Shown here piece by piece: positions 1-7,862 of a stretch of 64,000 nt of DNA; positions within the stretch are counted from its first letter, which is position 1; each line of letters starts with the position of its first letter. The notes beneath the pieces were generated by a model that saw nothing but the letters and a program-made list of their open reading frames with translations, searched no databases and was not told the DNA's origin. Location: NCBI RefSeq assembly GCF_007641255.1, contig NZ_CP036259.1, positions 1,922,001-1,986,000 on the forward strand. Direction: 5' to 3'. This DNA is from Sporomusa termitida (GTDB lineage: Bacteria > Bacillota > Negativicutes > Sporomusales > Sporomusaceae). A program made the position numbers and the translations under genes.

Positions 1-204
1 ATCAAGCGCCAGGGTACCGGTGTACGCGAAACCTTTACGGTAAGACGTGTTTCCTACAACGTTGGCGTAGAGCGTACCTTTCCGGTACATTCGCCGCGTA
101 TTGACAAGATTGAAGTTATGCGTCGCGGCATTGTTCGCAGAGCCAAGCTTTATTATCTGCGCAACCTTACCGGTAAAGCCGCCCGTATCCGGGAAAAACG
201 CTAA
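1..204 (+). CDS. rplS: 50S ribosomal protein L19, C-terminal part
   Basis: The window opens inside this gene; reading frame 1 gives 67 residues ending in [12 protein letters not shown] and a TAA stop. The segments [22 protein letters not shown] and [19 protein letters not shown] are characteristic of bacterial L19, which sits at the 30S-50S interface and helps form an intersubunit bridge. The first third of the protein lies upstream of the window. It is followed at once by a hairpin terminator, so it probably ends the usual rpsP-rimM-trmD-rplS transcript, with lepB starting a new unit or receiving read-through. Confidence 0.95.
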   Translation: MKRQGTGVRETFTVRRVSYNVGVERTFPVHSPRIDKIEVMRRGIVRRAKLYYLRNLTGKAARIREKR

Positions 205-219
205 ATGCAAGAGCGTTCA

Positions 220-245
220 GGGACTGATTTCAGTCCCTTTTCTTC
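220..245 (+). terminator. Rho-independent terminator after rplS
   Basis: Perfect 7-bp stem GGGACTG/CAGTCCC with a 4-nt loop, followed by a T-rich run, 15 bases after the rplS stop. Confidence 0.8.
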
Positions 246-295
246 ATATCTATTAGATAAATTAAAGGCATGCCAATACCGAAAGGAGGCGGGCT

Positions 296-823
296 GTGAG
301 CAGTACCAACTTGGGTGAAGAAATAAAAGACTGGATCATCTCTATTCTCATCGCCATAGTTCTGGCTTTTTTTATCCGGTATTTTATTGTGGAGCTGTAT
401 ATGGTCGAAGGACCGTCCATGCGGCCGACACTGGTAAATGGCGAACGGCTTATTGTTAATAAATTTATTTACCGGTTTAAAACCCCCGAACGGGGCGAAG
501 TGCTGGTATTCCGTTATCCCCGTGACCCCAGCCGCGATTTTATTAAACGTGTAATCGCCGTAGCCGGGGATACTGTCGAGATAAAAGATGGCAGGGTGTT
601 TGTTAACGGACAGCTTTTAAATGAGTCTTATATCTTGGAACGCACCCGTGGTTCCTACCCGGCGGCCACAGTGCCCGAAGGGCACGTCTATGTAATGGGC
701 GATAACCGTAATAACTCTGAGGACAGCCGCTTTAAAGATGTCGGCTTTGTGTCCCTCGAATTAATTAAAGGCAAAGCAGTTATGGTTTTTTGGCCGATTG
801 ACCACATAAAAACATTACCGTAG
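296..823 (+). CDS. lepB: Signal peptidase I
   Basis: 175-residue type I signal peptidase of the small SipS-like class that removes signal peptides from secreted proteins at the outer face of the cytoplasmic membrane. One N-terminal membrane segment (about residues 12-32) is followed by the catalytic serine in EGPSMRPTL (Ser41) and the general-base lysine in DFIKRVIAVAGD (Lys84). The conserved MGDNRNNSEDSR box near residue 137 is also present. The GTG start is supported by a strong AAAGGAGG ribosome site 7-14 bases upstream. It sits between rplS and rbgA, the usual Firmicutes position. Serine, lysine and all boxes are intact, so it should be active. Confidence 0.96.
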   Translation: MSSTNLGEEIKDWIISILIAIVLAFFIRYFIVELYMVEGPSMRPTLVNGERLIVNKFIYRFKTPERGEVLVFRYPRDPSRDFIKRVIAVAGDTVEIKDGRVFVNGQLLNESYILERTRGSYPAATVPEGHVYVMGDNRNNSEDSRFKDVGFVSLELIKGKAVMVFWPIDHIKTLP

Positions 824-867
824 CTGTACACTATAGTATCCGGTTGCTTAGGTAAGGAGTTGACTTA

Positions 868-1734
868 ATGCACATTCACTGGTTTCCCGGTCATATGGCC
901 AAAGCGCAGCGGATGATCCGTGAACAGTTAAGTCTTATTGATGTTGTCATTGAGCTGTTAGACGCACGTATTCCAGTAAGCAGTGCGAATCCGGTTATAA
1001 CCGAGCTTGTTGGCACAAAACCCAGGGTGGTGGCGCTCAATAAGTCAGACCTGGCGGAGCCGGCGCGTACGGCTGAGTGGCTGCAGCATTTCCGCGGCCG
1101 GGGATTTACCACCGCCCTGTTAGATGCTGCCAGTGGCAAGGGGTCTAAGGAATTGGTAAACAGGGTTGAGGCCGAAGCCGGTGAGAAGCTGGCCAGGCTG
1201 ATGGCCAAAGGGATTAAGGGCCGGGCTGTCCGGGCTATGATTCTGGGTATCCCGAATGTGGGAAAATCTTCGCTCATTAACCGGCTGCTTGGTACCGCAA
1301 CGGCGAAAACCGGTGACAAACCCGGCGTAACACGGGGACAGCAATGGCTTAAGGTGGGTAAGAATCTTGAGTTATTAGATACTCCCGGCGTTTTATGGCC
1401 CAGAATGGATGATCAGGAGGTCGCCTTTAAATTAGCCGTTACAGGTGCGATTAAAGATGATATCTATGATATGGAAAAGGTTATCCTGAAACTTTTATGC
1501 ATTCTCAGAGAACAGTATGCTAACCGTCTATGTGAGCGGTATAAACTGAGTGAAGCCGGATTGCCGGCGGAAGCCGGTGAACTCCTGACTTTGATAGGGA
1601 CTAAACGGGGTTGTCTGAAGGTCGGCGGGATTGTTGATCACGACAAAGTCAGAAGAATCATTCTGACTGACTTTCGTGCAGGCAAGCTTGGCCAGTTTAC
1701 ACTTGATCATCCTGATCAGCTGACTGCAGATTAA
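868..1734 (+). CDS. rbgA: Ribosome biogenesis GTPase RbgA (YlqF)
   Basis: Circularly permuted GTPase needed for late assembly of the 50S subunit in Firmicutes. The N-terminus HIHWFPGHMAKAQR is a family signature. As expected for the permuted order, the G4 motif NKSD (residues 58-61) comes before the G1 P-loop GIPNVGKSS (about 127) and the G3 motif DTPGV (about 171); the C-terminal third is the helical RNA-binding part. Length 288 is normal. The ATG start has GGTAAGGAG upstream. It follows lepB by 44 bases and probably shares its transcript; a terminator hairpin follows. Confidence 0.96.
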   Translation: MHIHWFPGHMAKAQRMIREQLSLIDVVIELLDARIPVSSANPVITELVGTKPRVVALNKSDLAEPARTAEWLQHFRGRGFTTALLDAASGKGSKELVNRVEAEAGEKLARLMAKGIKGRAVRAMILGIPNVGKSSLINRLLGTATAKTGDKPGVTRGQQWLKVGKNLELLDTPGVLWPRMDDQEVAFKLAVTGAIKDDIYDMEKVILKLLCILREQYANRLCERYKLSEAGLPAEAGELLTLIGTKRGCLKVGGIVDHDKVRRIILTDFRAGKLGQFTLDHPDQLTAD

Positions 1735-1782
1735 TTTGATAAGACCGGTAACTGAACGGCATTTGTGCCCCGGTTATCCAAT

Positions 1783-1820
1783 GAACGGCTAGTGATTTGC
1801 GGCCGTTCTATTATTTTTTC
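1783..1820 (+). terminator. Terminator after rbgA
   Basis: Stem GAACGGC/GCCGTTC (7 bp, 12-nt loop) followed by TATTATTTTTT, about 50 bases past the rbgA stop. Confidence 0.7.
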
Positions 1821-1944
1821 ACTTGCACTGAGGCCCGGCGAACGCCGTGTTTGCTTGCCCTAAGCCAAGTTTTCTAAACTGGCAGGCAGGATTAGTTGAA
1901 TCTATAGAGAATAAGTAAAGCAGCTTTAGCGGGGAGGGCGTAGC

Positions 1945-2730
1945 GTGGATACAAGACAGATGACCGTGGCCCAGATTACGACATTATTGTCGCAGCCTGA
2001 TCTTTCACTACATATAACAAACAGCCTTAAAACCGATGTCCGCCTTTCGGTACAACGCCTTGTGGACAGGTGGGAAGCCCGTTGTCTGGCTGAACAACGG
2101 GAACGGAAGCGGGTTCAGGCCTTATATAAATACGAACATCAACTGCAGGCAACAGGGTATTCCCTGCTTGCCGGGATTGATGAAGCTGGCAGGGGGCCGC
2201 TGGCAGGTCCAGTACTTATTGCTGCAGTTATTTTACCGTTGGACTGCTATTTGCCAGGCTTAAATGATTCAAAAAAACTTACAGCTGCGCAGCGGGAGAA
2301 ATTGTATCAGAATATTAAAGATGTGGCTCTCGCTGTCAATTCCTGTATAGTCGGTGTGCAAACAATTGATGCGATTAATATATATCAGGCCACGGTAAGA
2401 GGTATGTACAGTGCTGTTGCCGGGCTGTCGCCGGCACCACAGGCGGTACTTGTCGATGCCGTCCCGTTACCCCGTCTTACGGTTCCCTATAAAGCAATTA
2501 TCGGTGGCGATCAGGTAAGTGCCTCAATTGCGGCGGCATCCATTATTGCCAAGGTAGAACGTGATCAGCTTATGAATGAGCTTGACTGCCAATATCCAAT
2601 GTACGGCTTTGGCCGTCATAAAGGCTATGGCACTCAGGAACACATGGAAGCCCTTAAAGAATACGGACCATGCCCGCAGCACCGGCGGAGCTTTGCCCCG
2701 GTCAGGGAGGCTGAAGCCGCCGGCAGATAA
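1945..2730 (+). CDS. rnhB: Ribonuclease HII
   Basis: Cleaves the RNA strand of RNA-DNA hybrids and removes single ribonucleotides misincorporated in DNA. The metal-binding signature GIDEAGRGPLAGP begins at residue 77, and NDSKKLTAAQRE plus AAASIIAKVERDQ are further conserved boxes. An N-terminal extension of about 70 residues precedes the catalytic domain; such extensions occur in Firmicutes RNase HII. The GTG start has a GGGGAGG site upstream. It is 261 residues long and apparently intact. Position after rbgA is conserved in Bacillus and relatives. Confidence 0.95.
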   Translation: MDTRQMTVAQITTLLSQPDLSLHITNSLKTDVRLSVQRLVDRWEARCLAEQRERKRVQALYKYEHQLQATGYSLLAGIDEAGRGPLAGPVLIAAVILPLDCYLPGLNDSKKLTAAQREKLYQNIKDVALAVNSCIVGVQTIDAINIYQATVRGMYSAVAGLSPAPQAVLVDAVPLPRLTVPYKAIIGGDQVSASIAAASIIAKVERDQLMNELDCQYPMYGFGRHKGYGTQEHMEALKEYGPCPQHRRSFAPVREAEAAGR

Positions 2731-2839
2731 TAAGAGCTTGTGTCAATCTTCCACTTGCCGGAAAATATCCCGTCAGTATCCACAGGTTGGCAAGACACTA
2801 GTTAATATAATCTGGATAGTACTTAGTAGATAGAACATG

Positions 2840-2866
2840 AAAACGGTGGCATATAGCCACCGTTTT
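2840..2866. terminator. Hairpin between rnhB and the small minus-strand genes
   Basis: Perfect 11-bp inverted repeat AAAACGGTGGC/GCCACCGTTTT with a 5-nt loop. A and T tracts flank both sides, so it can act as a bidirectional terminator between rnhB (plus) and the convergent small gene at 2894-3028 (minus). Confidence 0.75.
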
Positions 2867-2893
2867 GATTTGGAAAGTGTATTATCAGGACGT

Positions 2894-3028
2894 TTACCTG
2901 GCACTGCCCCACCCACAATTTTTTCCATTAAGGAGTTGCTTTTTAAGGCTATACTCTATAGTGAATTCAAGGTTTTTCCTATCCCTTTCATTGTGGTGTA
3001 GGTTGAGCTTCAGATATTCGTTGCTCAT
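2894..3028 (-). CDS. Small hypothetical protein (44 aa)
   Basis: Short reading frame with a canonical GGAGGTGAT ribosome site 4 bases before its ATG. The product begins MSNEYLKLNLHHNERD and is charged and lysine/asparagine-rich, with no signal peptide or membrane segment. I do not recognise a family. The C-terminus (GKNCGWGSAR) reads like an abrupt end and may be a truncation. The strong ribosome site and the convergent terminator are the main support. It runs in the same direction as the other small genes at 3089-4026. Confidence 0.5.
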   Translation of the reverse strand: MSNEYLKLNLHHNERDRKNLEFTIEYSLKKQLLNGKNCGWGSAR

Positions 3029-3088
3029 AATATCACCTCCAATGATTAGATTACCCCAATAAAATAAATTGATAACTGCATTTAAATA

Positions 3089-3226
3089 TTAGACGCGGTC
3101 TGCCTTTTCCCGCTCATCCTGCAATTGCTTTAAGGTATCCAGATAGGCCCCGTCGGCGGGCTCCGTTGGCGGTACAACCGGCTGAACCGGGTTTTCCCGG
3201 GCAGCTTTCCGGCTTTTTTTATCCAC
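3089..3226 (-). CDS. Small hypothetical protein (45 aa)
   Basis: GTG-started frame with a strong GGAGGTGAT site just upstream. The product is basic at the N-terminus (starting MDKKSRKAARENP), then has a proline-rich middle and a short helical acidic/basic tail (LDTLKQLQDEREKADRV). No known domain is visible and function is unknown. It is soluble by composition. It lies between two other small minus-strand genes with equally strong ribosome sites, so the group may be co-transcribed or may be separate spore or stress-type small genes. Confidence 0.5.
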   Translation of the reverse strand: MDKKSRKAARENPVQPVVPPTEPADGAYLDTLKQLQDEREKADRV

Positions 3227-3300
3227 TCGTTATCACCTCCGCTATTAGCTTCCCCAGGTTAGCGGCGGACATGCTGTGGCAAAATCTGGAGAACAGGCAG

Positions 3301-3774
3301 TCAGTTATTCTTTAATCTGAAATTGTTGTCCCGGGGATGCCAGCCTTTTTTGCCAATAAATATATCTTTGCCTGGCATCTCACGGTCGTCTCTATATAGA
3401 TCAAATTTCACTGTTTTCCCTTTTCTTATATTAAAGTTGATTTCGTCAAGCCCGCGGCCGGTAAAGCGAAACCGGATTGTGTTATGATCCCGGTCGACTT
3501 TAACAAAATCACCATTCTCCAGCTCTTTCTCCTGAATATTATAAAAACGACCATCGGTTTGAATCACACCGGTAAATACATGCCGGCCACGCAAATTAGT
3601 TGATTTTACATGAAACACATCATTACGGTCATGCCAGATCGATAAACTGGCAGTATTCATTAATTGTCCCAATGTTTGTTCCGGACGACCTTCAGAACGG
3701 TCACTCCAAGCAAAGGCAGTGCCGGATAATGTGACCATAAGACAGGTAATCACACAGAGAATTAGTTTTTTCAA
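3301..3774 (-). CDS. Hypothetical secreted protein
   Basis: 157 residues with a clear Sec signal peptide (KKLILCVITCLMVTLSGTAFA, predicted cleavage after residue 22). The mature part alternates polar and hydrophobic residues in short segments (IWHDRNDVFHVKS, RHVFTGVIQTDGRFYNI, NTIRFRFTGRGLDEINFNI), which suggests a beta-strand-rich small domain acting outside the cytoplasmic membrane. No catalytic motif is recognised. The minus-strand ribosome site AGGAGAGATGATTC precedes the ATG. Function unknown; in a diderm host it would be periplasmic. Confidence 0.75.
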   Translation of the reverse strand: MKKLILCVITCLMVTLSGTAFAWSDRSEGRPEQTLGQLMNTASLSIWHDRNDVFHVKSTNLRGRHVFTGVIQTDGRFYNIQEKELENGDFVKVDRDHNTIRFRFTGRGLDEINFNIRKGKTVKFDLYRDDREMPGKDIFIGKKGWHPRDNNFRLKNN

Positions 3775-3858
3775 GGCGAATCATCTCTCCTACGCATTCA
3801 TTGCTACCATTATGTAACAAAAGTTTGACAAAACTATGACAATGAAAACAGGAAAACT

Positions 3859-4026
3859 TCAGTGTTCAGAGACTCTGATACTGTCTCTTAAATATTTTAG
3901 TACCTGCAGGCCGTCTGCGGTTAACACAGTTCCGGTACCATTACAGACAGGACAAGCCTTGTTAGCGATTTTTCCGCACCCGTTACAGGTTGAACATTCT
4001 TTTTCCAGCTGGAGATTGTTATCCAT
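3859..4026 (-). CDS. Small DnaJ-type zinc-finger protein (55 aa)
   Basis: Product starts MDNNLQLEKECSTCNGCGK and holds two CxxC knuckles, CSTCNGCG and CPVCNGTG, separated by about 9 residues. This is the repeat pattern of the DnaJ central zinc domain and of small anti-TRAP-like proteins, so it very likely binds one zinc ion. The rest is a short helix (DGLQVLKYLRDSIRVSEH). An AAAGGGG site lies 8-9 bases before the ATG. Known relatives act in protein-protein or RNA-protein contacts; the actual partner here cannot be told. Confidence 0.65.
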   Translation of the reverse strand: MDNNLQLEKECSTCNGCGKIANKACPVCNGTGTVLTADGLQVLKYLRDSIRVSEH

Positions 4027-4201
4027 TTTGCAGCCCCTTTGCTTGTATTCTTATGTTTTATCGACATATTATAACAATTTCTAAATATAATTTCGGAAAA
4101 TAGTTCAATTCCTCTATGAGAAAAATTACATACTATAGACTATCCTTTACCAGAAGGATTCTACAAATATTTGCTTAATATTACAGTAAGGAGGCGATAT
4201 T

Positions 4202-4321
4202 ATGGTATATAGCCGAAATTGGCTTTATAAAAGGTCAAAGGCGGTAAAACCGTGGCCTTTATGGTTTAGATTGGTATTTTGGACGCTCGTAGTCGGTGTA
4301 ATAGTCGATTGGATATTGTAG
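4202..4321 (+). CDS. Small single-pass membrane protein (39 aa)
   Basis: ATG frame with an excellent AAGGAGGCGAT ribosome site and a terminator 10 bases after the stop, so it forms a complete mini-transcription unit. The product has a basic aromatic N-terminus (MVYSRNWLYKRSKAVKPWP) and one hydrophobic segment (FRLVFWTLVVGVIVDWIL) that fits a membrane anchor with a positive-inside tail. No family is recognised. It could be a small stress, toxin-like or regulatory membrane peptide; nothing in the context decides this. Confidence 0.6.
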   Translation: MVYSRNWLYKRSKAVKPWPLWFRLVFWTLVVGVIVDWIL

Positions 4322-4331
4322 ACAGGTAAGT

Positions 4332-4360
4332 CCCCGGGACAATAGCCGGGGATTTTTTTT
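4332..4360 (+). terminator. Terminator after the 39-aa gene
   Basis: Stem CCCCGG/CCGGGG with an 8-nt loop followed by a run of eight T. Confidence 0.85.
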
Positions 4361-4417
4361 ACCCCATTAGAATTTATAAAAATTCAGAAGCATGAGCTAA
4401 GGGCTAAGAAAAATCTT

Positions 4418-4477
4418 TACCCTAAAGGGCACAGGCGGCTTCTGCCGTCAGCCCCAGGGACCTGGCGTAAGCCAAGT
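4418..4477 (+). repeat. Dispersed intergenic repeat, copy 1
   Basis: Bases 4418-4446 are identical to 13529-13557 (29 nt). They contain a GGCGG-CTT-CTGCC hairpin and are followed about 16 nt later by a CTTGGC-like stem (CCTGGC-GTAA-GCCAAG) and TTTG. The rest of the 4361-4697 gap holds no convincing gene. Confidence 0.7.
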
Positions 4478-4697
4478 TTGTCTATTATTTAGCAATAAAC
4501 TGCGGCATAATTAGCGGACAGATACTGTTATACTCCGGATTACTTTCCCAATAGGGCCGGTGCAACCAAAGCCTTACAGGCCAGCCCTTTGTATTTAAAG
4601 AGTAATTATCAGTCTGTCCTGGCAGGATAATGGCTATATAACCAAGAATATAATTCACATAAATTGGGGCACTGTTTGTTACAGAGGAGATGATTGA

Positions 4698-4988
4698 GTG
4701 ACTGAGCAGGAGCGTGACAAAGTACGGAAGGCAGTTGCTCTCACTTATGATGAAGATGAAAGACTGGCACCGAGGGTTGTGGCCAAAGGAACCGGTGCTG
4801 TTGCCGGGAGAATTCTAAATGCGGCTCAGGAACATGGGATTCCTGTTTATCAGAATAAAACACTGGCAAGTATGCTGATGGCTGTTGAGCTGGACCGGGA
4901 AATACCACCAGAACTGTATCAGGCAGTGGCAGAGGTATTGGCCTATATTTACCGTTTGGACCAGCGCCTGGGCAGCAAGCCGAGATAA
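4698..4988 (+). CDS. ylqH: FlhB C-terminal-domain homologue YlqH
   Basis: 96-residue stand-alone protein matching the cytoplasmic tail of the export-switch protein FlhB. Its start (AVALTYDEDERLAPRVVAKG) corresponds to the region just after the self-cleaving NPTH motif of FlhB, and its end (IPPELYQAVAEVLAYIYRL) differs by one residue from the FlhB tail at 56.5 kb in this window. It has no membrane segments and no NPTH motif. The GTG start follows GAGGAGATGATT. Position upstream of yraN matches Bacillus ylqH. Its role is not established; in flagellated Firmicutes it may assist or mimic FlhB in substrate switching. Confidence 0.9.
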   Translation: MTEQERDKVRKAVALTYDEDERLAPRVVAKGTGAVAGRILNAAQEHGIPVYQNKTLASMLMAVELDREIPPELYQAVAEVLAYIYRLDQRLGSKPR

Positions 4989-5007
4989 TGGCTGTGTGGA
5001 GGCGACT

Positions 5008-5364
5008 ATGAACCATATTAGCATTGGTGATAAAGGGGAACAGTCGGCTGTAGTCTATTTAAGTAAATTGGGTTATAAAATTATTGCAACCAAATACCGC
5101 ACTAAAACGGGTGAGATCGATATCATCGCCCAGGATCAGGACTATGTAGTTTTTGTCGAAGTAAAGACCCGGCGCTCAACCAGCTATGGACTGCCGGCCG
5201 AGGCTGTGAATCTTAGAAAGCAGCAAAAAATAATAAAGACGGCCCTCTGGTATTTGCATTACCGTGGTCTTAACAATATAGTCTGTCGGTTTGATATTCT
5301 GGAAGTATATTTGTTAAAGGGTACAATTCGTTATAATCATATTATAAATGCGTTTGGCAGCTAA
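5008..5364 (+). CDS. yraN: UPF0102 endonuclease-like protein YraN
   Basis: 118 residues of the UPF0102/YraN family, which has a restriction-endonuclease-like fold. The PD-(D/E)XK-type core is visible as GEIDIIAQDQDYVVFVEVKTR, with the acidic pair and the lysine intact. The ATG at 5008 is chosen because GGAGG lies just upstream and the protein then starts at the usual family position; a longer frame to 4885 would overlap ylqH. The stop is at 5364. A role in recombination or natural transformation has been proposed for the family because it often neighbours comM and dprA, as here. Confidence 0.92.
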   Translation: MNHISIGDKGEQSAVVYLSKLGYKIIATKYRTKTGEIDIIAQDQDYVVFVEVKTRRSTSYGLPAEAVNLRKQQKIIKTALWYLHYRGLNNIVCRFDILEVYLLKGTIRYNHIINAFGS

Positions 5365-5393
5365 TATTTCATCTTTCTTAAAACCCGATAAGG

Positions 5394-5468
5394 GGACTCG
5401 CTTGCACGGACCGCGCATACCGGGACTATGTAAGGCGACGACAACGAAGCAGTGCGGGAAAAGATGCG
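5394..5468. mobile_element. Partial copy of a MITE-like element upstream of comM
   Basis: Bases 5430-5468 match 19138-19176 at 38 of 39 positions, and the preceding part (GGACCGCGC) also resembles the same element. The left arm and both outer terminal repeats seen at 19048-19214 are shortened or missing here. It fills most of the yraN-comM gap and may supply sequence to the comM leader. Confidence 0.6.
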
Positions 5469-5524
5469 CAAACTATCCTTGGTTTTGCGGGCGATGAAGT
5501 ATTGGGCCGTTGTGGGGGTAAGCC

Positions 5525-7054
5525 GTGTTTGCACAAACTTATGGCTCAACTACATTAGGGTTAAACGGTGTTTTAATAACAGTCGAGGTTGATATTGCCA
5601 ACGGCATTCCCGGCTTTGATATAGTGGGTTTGCCTGATGCTGCGGTGCGTGAGTCGCGGGAACGGGTCAGAGCAGCCATTAAAAACAGTGGCTTTGAGTT
5701 TCCCGGCCGGCGAATTACCGTAAATTTGGCACCGGCTGATATTAAAAAAGACAGTTCTGGCCTTGATCTACCGATTGCAATCGGCATTTTGGCGGCAAGC
5801 GGCCATATTAACCCCGGGAGTTGCCGCTGTCAGGTCTATGCCGGTGAGCTTTCTTTGGAAGGCCGGCTGCGGGGCATAGCAGGGCTTTTGTCAATAGCGG
5901 CTAATTGCCGGGGGTATAACATAGCCGAATTGGTCGTGGCCAGGGAAAATGCCCAGGAGGCACTGCTGGCCGGGGATTTGACAGTCTATGCGCCGCCAAC
6001 TCTGACGGAGCTTGTTGCCCATCTTAGCGGTGAGAAATTGCTGGTTCCAGTCACTCCGGAACAGCCCGGATACCAGGCAAATGACGGTCTGGAAGATTTT
6101 GCCGATGTGCAAGGGCAGCTTGTTGCCAAGCGGGCCCTGGAGATTGCTGCCGCCGGCTTTCACAATGTGATGATGATTGGACCGCCGGGGGCGGGCAAAA
6201 CCATGCTCGCTAGGCGCATTCCCTCGATTTTGCCGGCTATGACGCCGCAGGAGGCGCTGGAAGTAACAAAGATTTATAGTGTCGCCGGATTACTAAAAAA
6301 TAATATGGGGTTAATCACCAACAGGCCATTCCGTAGTCCCCATCATACGGTGTCAACGGCCGGGCTGATCGGCGGTGGCAGTATGCCCAGGCCGGGGGAA
6401 GTTACACTAAGTCATAATGGCGTCCTGTTTTTGGATGAGTTGGCTGAGTTTCCGCGGGCCATACTGGAAGTTCTCCGGCAGCCGCTCGAAGATGGCGAGG
6501 TTACTATTGCCCGGGTTAATGCCACTTTGTCCTTTCCTGCCAAGCTGATGCTGATTACAGCATTAAACCCATGTCCGTGCGGCTTTAGCTCAGATCCAGC
6601 CCGGGATTGCTCGTGCACACCGGGAGATATACGCCGTTACCAGAAAAAAATATCGGGACCGCTTTTAGACCGGATTGATATATCCATTCATGTGCCACGC
6701 CTTGAGTATAATGATTTAGTAAAAGATATACCTCAGGAATCGTCGGCTGCGATTCGCCGGCGGGTAGCGGCGGCGAGGCTGATACAACATCAGCGTCTGC
6801 AACACTTTGGCTTCTATGCTAACGCGCAAATGCAGCATAAACATATAAAAAAAATATGTCACCTGACAGCAGAAGCGGCGAATTTGCTTAAACAGGCTTT
6901 TAGCCGGATGAATCTCAGTGCCCGTGGTTATGACCGGATTATTAAAGTGGCCCAGACAATCGCTGATTTGGATGAGGCTGGACAAATTGAAGCAAGACAC
7001 ATTGGGGAGGCCATTCAATTCCGCAATGAATTTAAAACTATTGCCAGTAAATAA
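5525..7054 (+). CDS. comM: ComM/YifB AAA+ ATPase (Mg-chelatase-like)
   Basis: 509 residues. The N-terminal third is a Lon-S5-like fold (FAQTYGSTTLGLNGVLITVEVDI and following). A central AAA+ module carries Walker A GPPGAGKT (about residue 219) and Walker B GVLFLDELAEF (about 300), and a cysteine cluster (NPCPCGFSSDPARDCSC) precedes the Mg-chelatase C-terminal helical domain. ComM is a hexameric helicase that promotes branch migration when single-stranded DNA is integrated in natural transformation. The GTG start follows GGGGGTAAGCC. Neighbouring yraN and the more distant dprA fit a DNA-uptake and recombination theme. Confidence 0.93.
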   Translation: MFAQTYGSTTLGLNGVLITVEVDIANGIPGFDIVGLPDAAVRESRERVRAAIKNSGFEFPGRRITVNLAPADIKKDSSGLDLPIAIGILAASGHINPGSCRCQVYAGELSLEGRLRGIAGLLSIAANCRGYNIAELVVARENAQEALLAGDLTVYAPPTLTELVAHLSGEKLLVPVTPEQPGYQANDGLEDFADVQGQLVAKRALEIAAAGFHNVMMIGPPGAGKTMLARRIPSILPAMTPQEALEVTKIYSVAGLLKNNMGLITNRPFRSPHHTVSTAGLIGGGSMPRPGEVTLSHNGVLFLDELAEFPRAILEVLRQPLEDGEVTIARVNATLSFPAKLMLITALNPCPCGFSSDPARDCSCTPGDIRRYQKKISGPLLDRIDISIHVPRLEYNDLVKDIPQESSAAIRRRVAAARLIQHQRLQHFGFYANAQMQHKHIKKICHLTAEAANLLKQAFSRMNLSARGYDRIIKVAQTIADLDEAGQIEARHIGEAIQFRNEFKTIASK

Positions 7055-7199
7055 CCTGTAAACTCTTTTATGAGCGGCAAACTCGTTTGCCCAGCTTCTT
7101 TCCGGGCCTTAATAAAATAAGTGCCAGTTAAAGTATAATAATAGCCATAAGCAGGATGCAGGGTTGCATGTAGATTTGCAATTGGGGCAGATCATTCAA

Positions 7200-7427
7200 T
7201 CATCTCCTTTCCGGATTGTCTGACCGGCCTACCAAATAATCCAGGCTGGCATTAAAGTAGTCAGCTAGGGCAACAGCCAGTTCAATACTAGGAGATTTCT
7301 TTCCACATTCTAAATTACTCAAACTGGCCTTGTGAATTTCAAAAGCATCGGCTACTTGCTGGGCTGGGATTTCCTGTAATTTCCTGAGTTCTCGAAGCCT
7401 AGAGCCAAATAGAGTTTTATCAAACAT
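7200..7427 (-). CDS. XRE-family transcriptional regulator
   Basis: 75 residues that are almost entirely one Cro/C1-type helix-turn-helix: LRELRKLQEIPAQQVADAFE, then IHKASLSNLECGKKSPSIEL and the helical cap AVALADYFNASLDYLVGRSD. This is the usual size of phage-like or toxin-antitoxin single-domain repressors. AAAGGAG lies upstream of the ATG. A palindrome (7471-7480) sits 44 bases upstream and may be its operator. It marks the left edge of the accessory region and is divergent from a broken second HTH gene. Confidence 0.85.
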   Translation of the reverse strand: MFDKTLFGSRLRELRKLQEIPAQQVADAFEIHKASLSNLECGKKSPSIELAVALADYFNASLDYLVGRSDNPERR

Positions 7428-7470
7428 TTTTATAAAAACTCCTTTCAGTAAGCATTTTTATCTAGTGAAT

Positions 7471-7480
7471 TTTCGCGAAA
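7471..7480. promoter_or_regulatory. Palindromic candidate operator for the XRE gene
   Basis: Perfect 10-bp palindrome TTTCGCGAAA in the divergent region between the XRE gene (minus) and the HTH remnant (plus). Function is inferred from position only. Confidence 0.35.
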
Positions 7481-7549
7481 GGAAATGTAAATTCCTGTAT
7501 TGCGCGGTGAATTTAGGTGGATTTTGGAAAAAGAATTCATTCGCTCTGA

Positions 7550-7723
7550 CAGAAACTTGGTAAATCCCAAAAGCAAATTGAGCTCGAAACCGGTATTCCA
7601 CAGAGGACTTTAACTAACTGGGAAAATGATAATCTGAGCCGGGAATATCTATGGCTATTAAACTCGCTACTTAAAAAGTTTGCCGTAGCTTTGTTTGGTG
7701 TGGCGGCATTGGAAGCTATCTAA
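7550..7723 (+). pseudogene. Remnant of a helix-turn-helix protein
   Basis: The frame reads QKLGKSQKQIELETGIPQ then RTLTNWENDNLSREYLWLLN, a typical HTH recognition region, and ends in a TAA after 57 codons. A TGA directly precedes it in frame, and an upstream frame (MEKEFIRSD-like) lies in a different register, so the N-terminus appears lost by frameshift. No start codon or ribosome site is available in this frame. Probably a decayed phage-type regulator. Confidence 0.5.
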
Positions 7724-7839
7724 ATGGCGACAAATTGGCGACACTTTTTTGACTTTGGCTGTGATAAAATAGTAGCATGAGATATGAACGCAAGGAAGCC
7801 GCTCCGGCAAAGGGCGGCTTTGAGTATGCAAAGGAGCTG

Positions 7840-7862
7840 ACAGCGGTTAAGGCTGTTTTTTT
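7840..7862 (+). terminator. Weak terminator-like hairpin at the hicB 3' end
   Basis: ACAGC/GCTGT stem with a 7-nt loop and seven T. The stem is short and overlaps the last hicB codons on the other strand. Confidence 0.3.
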
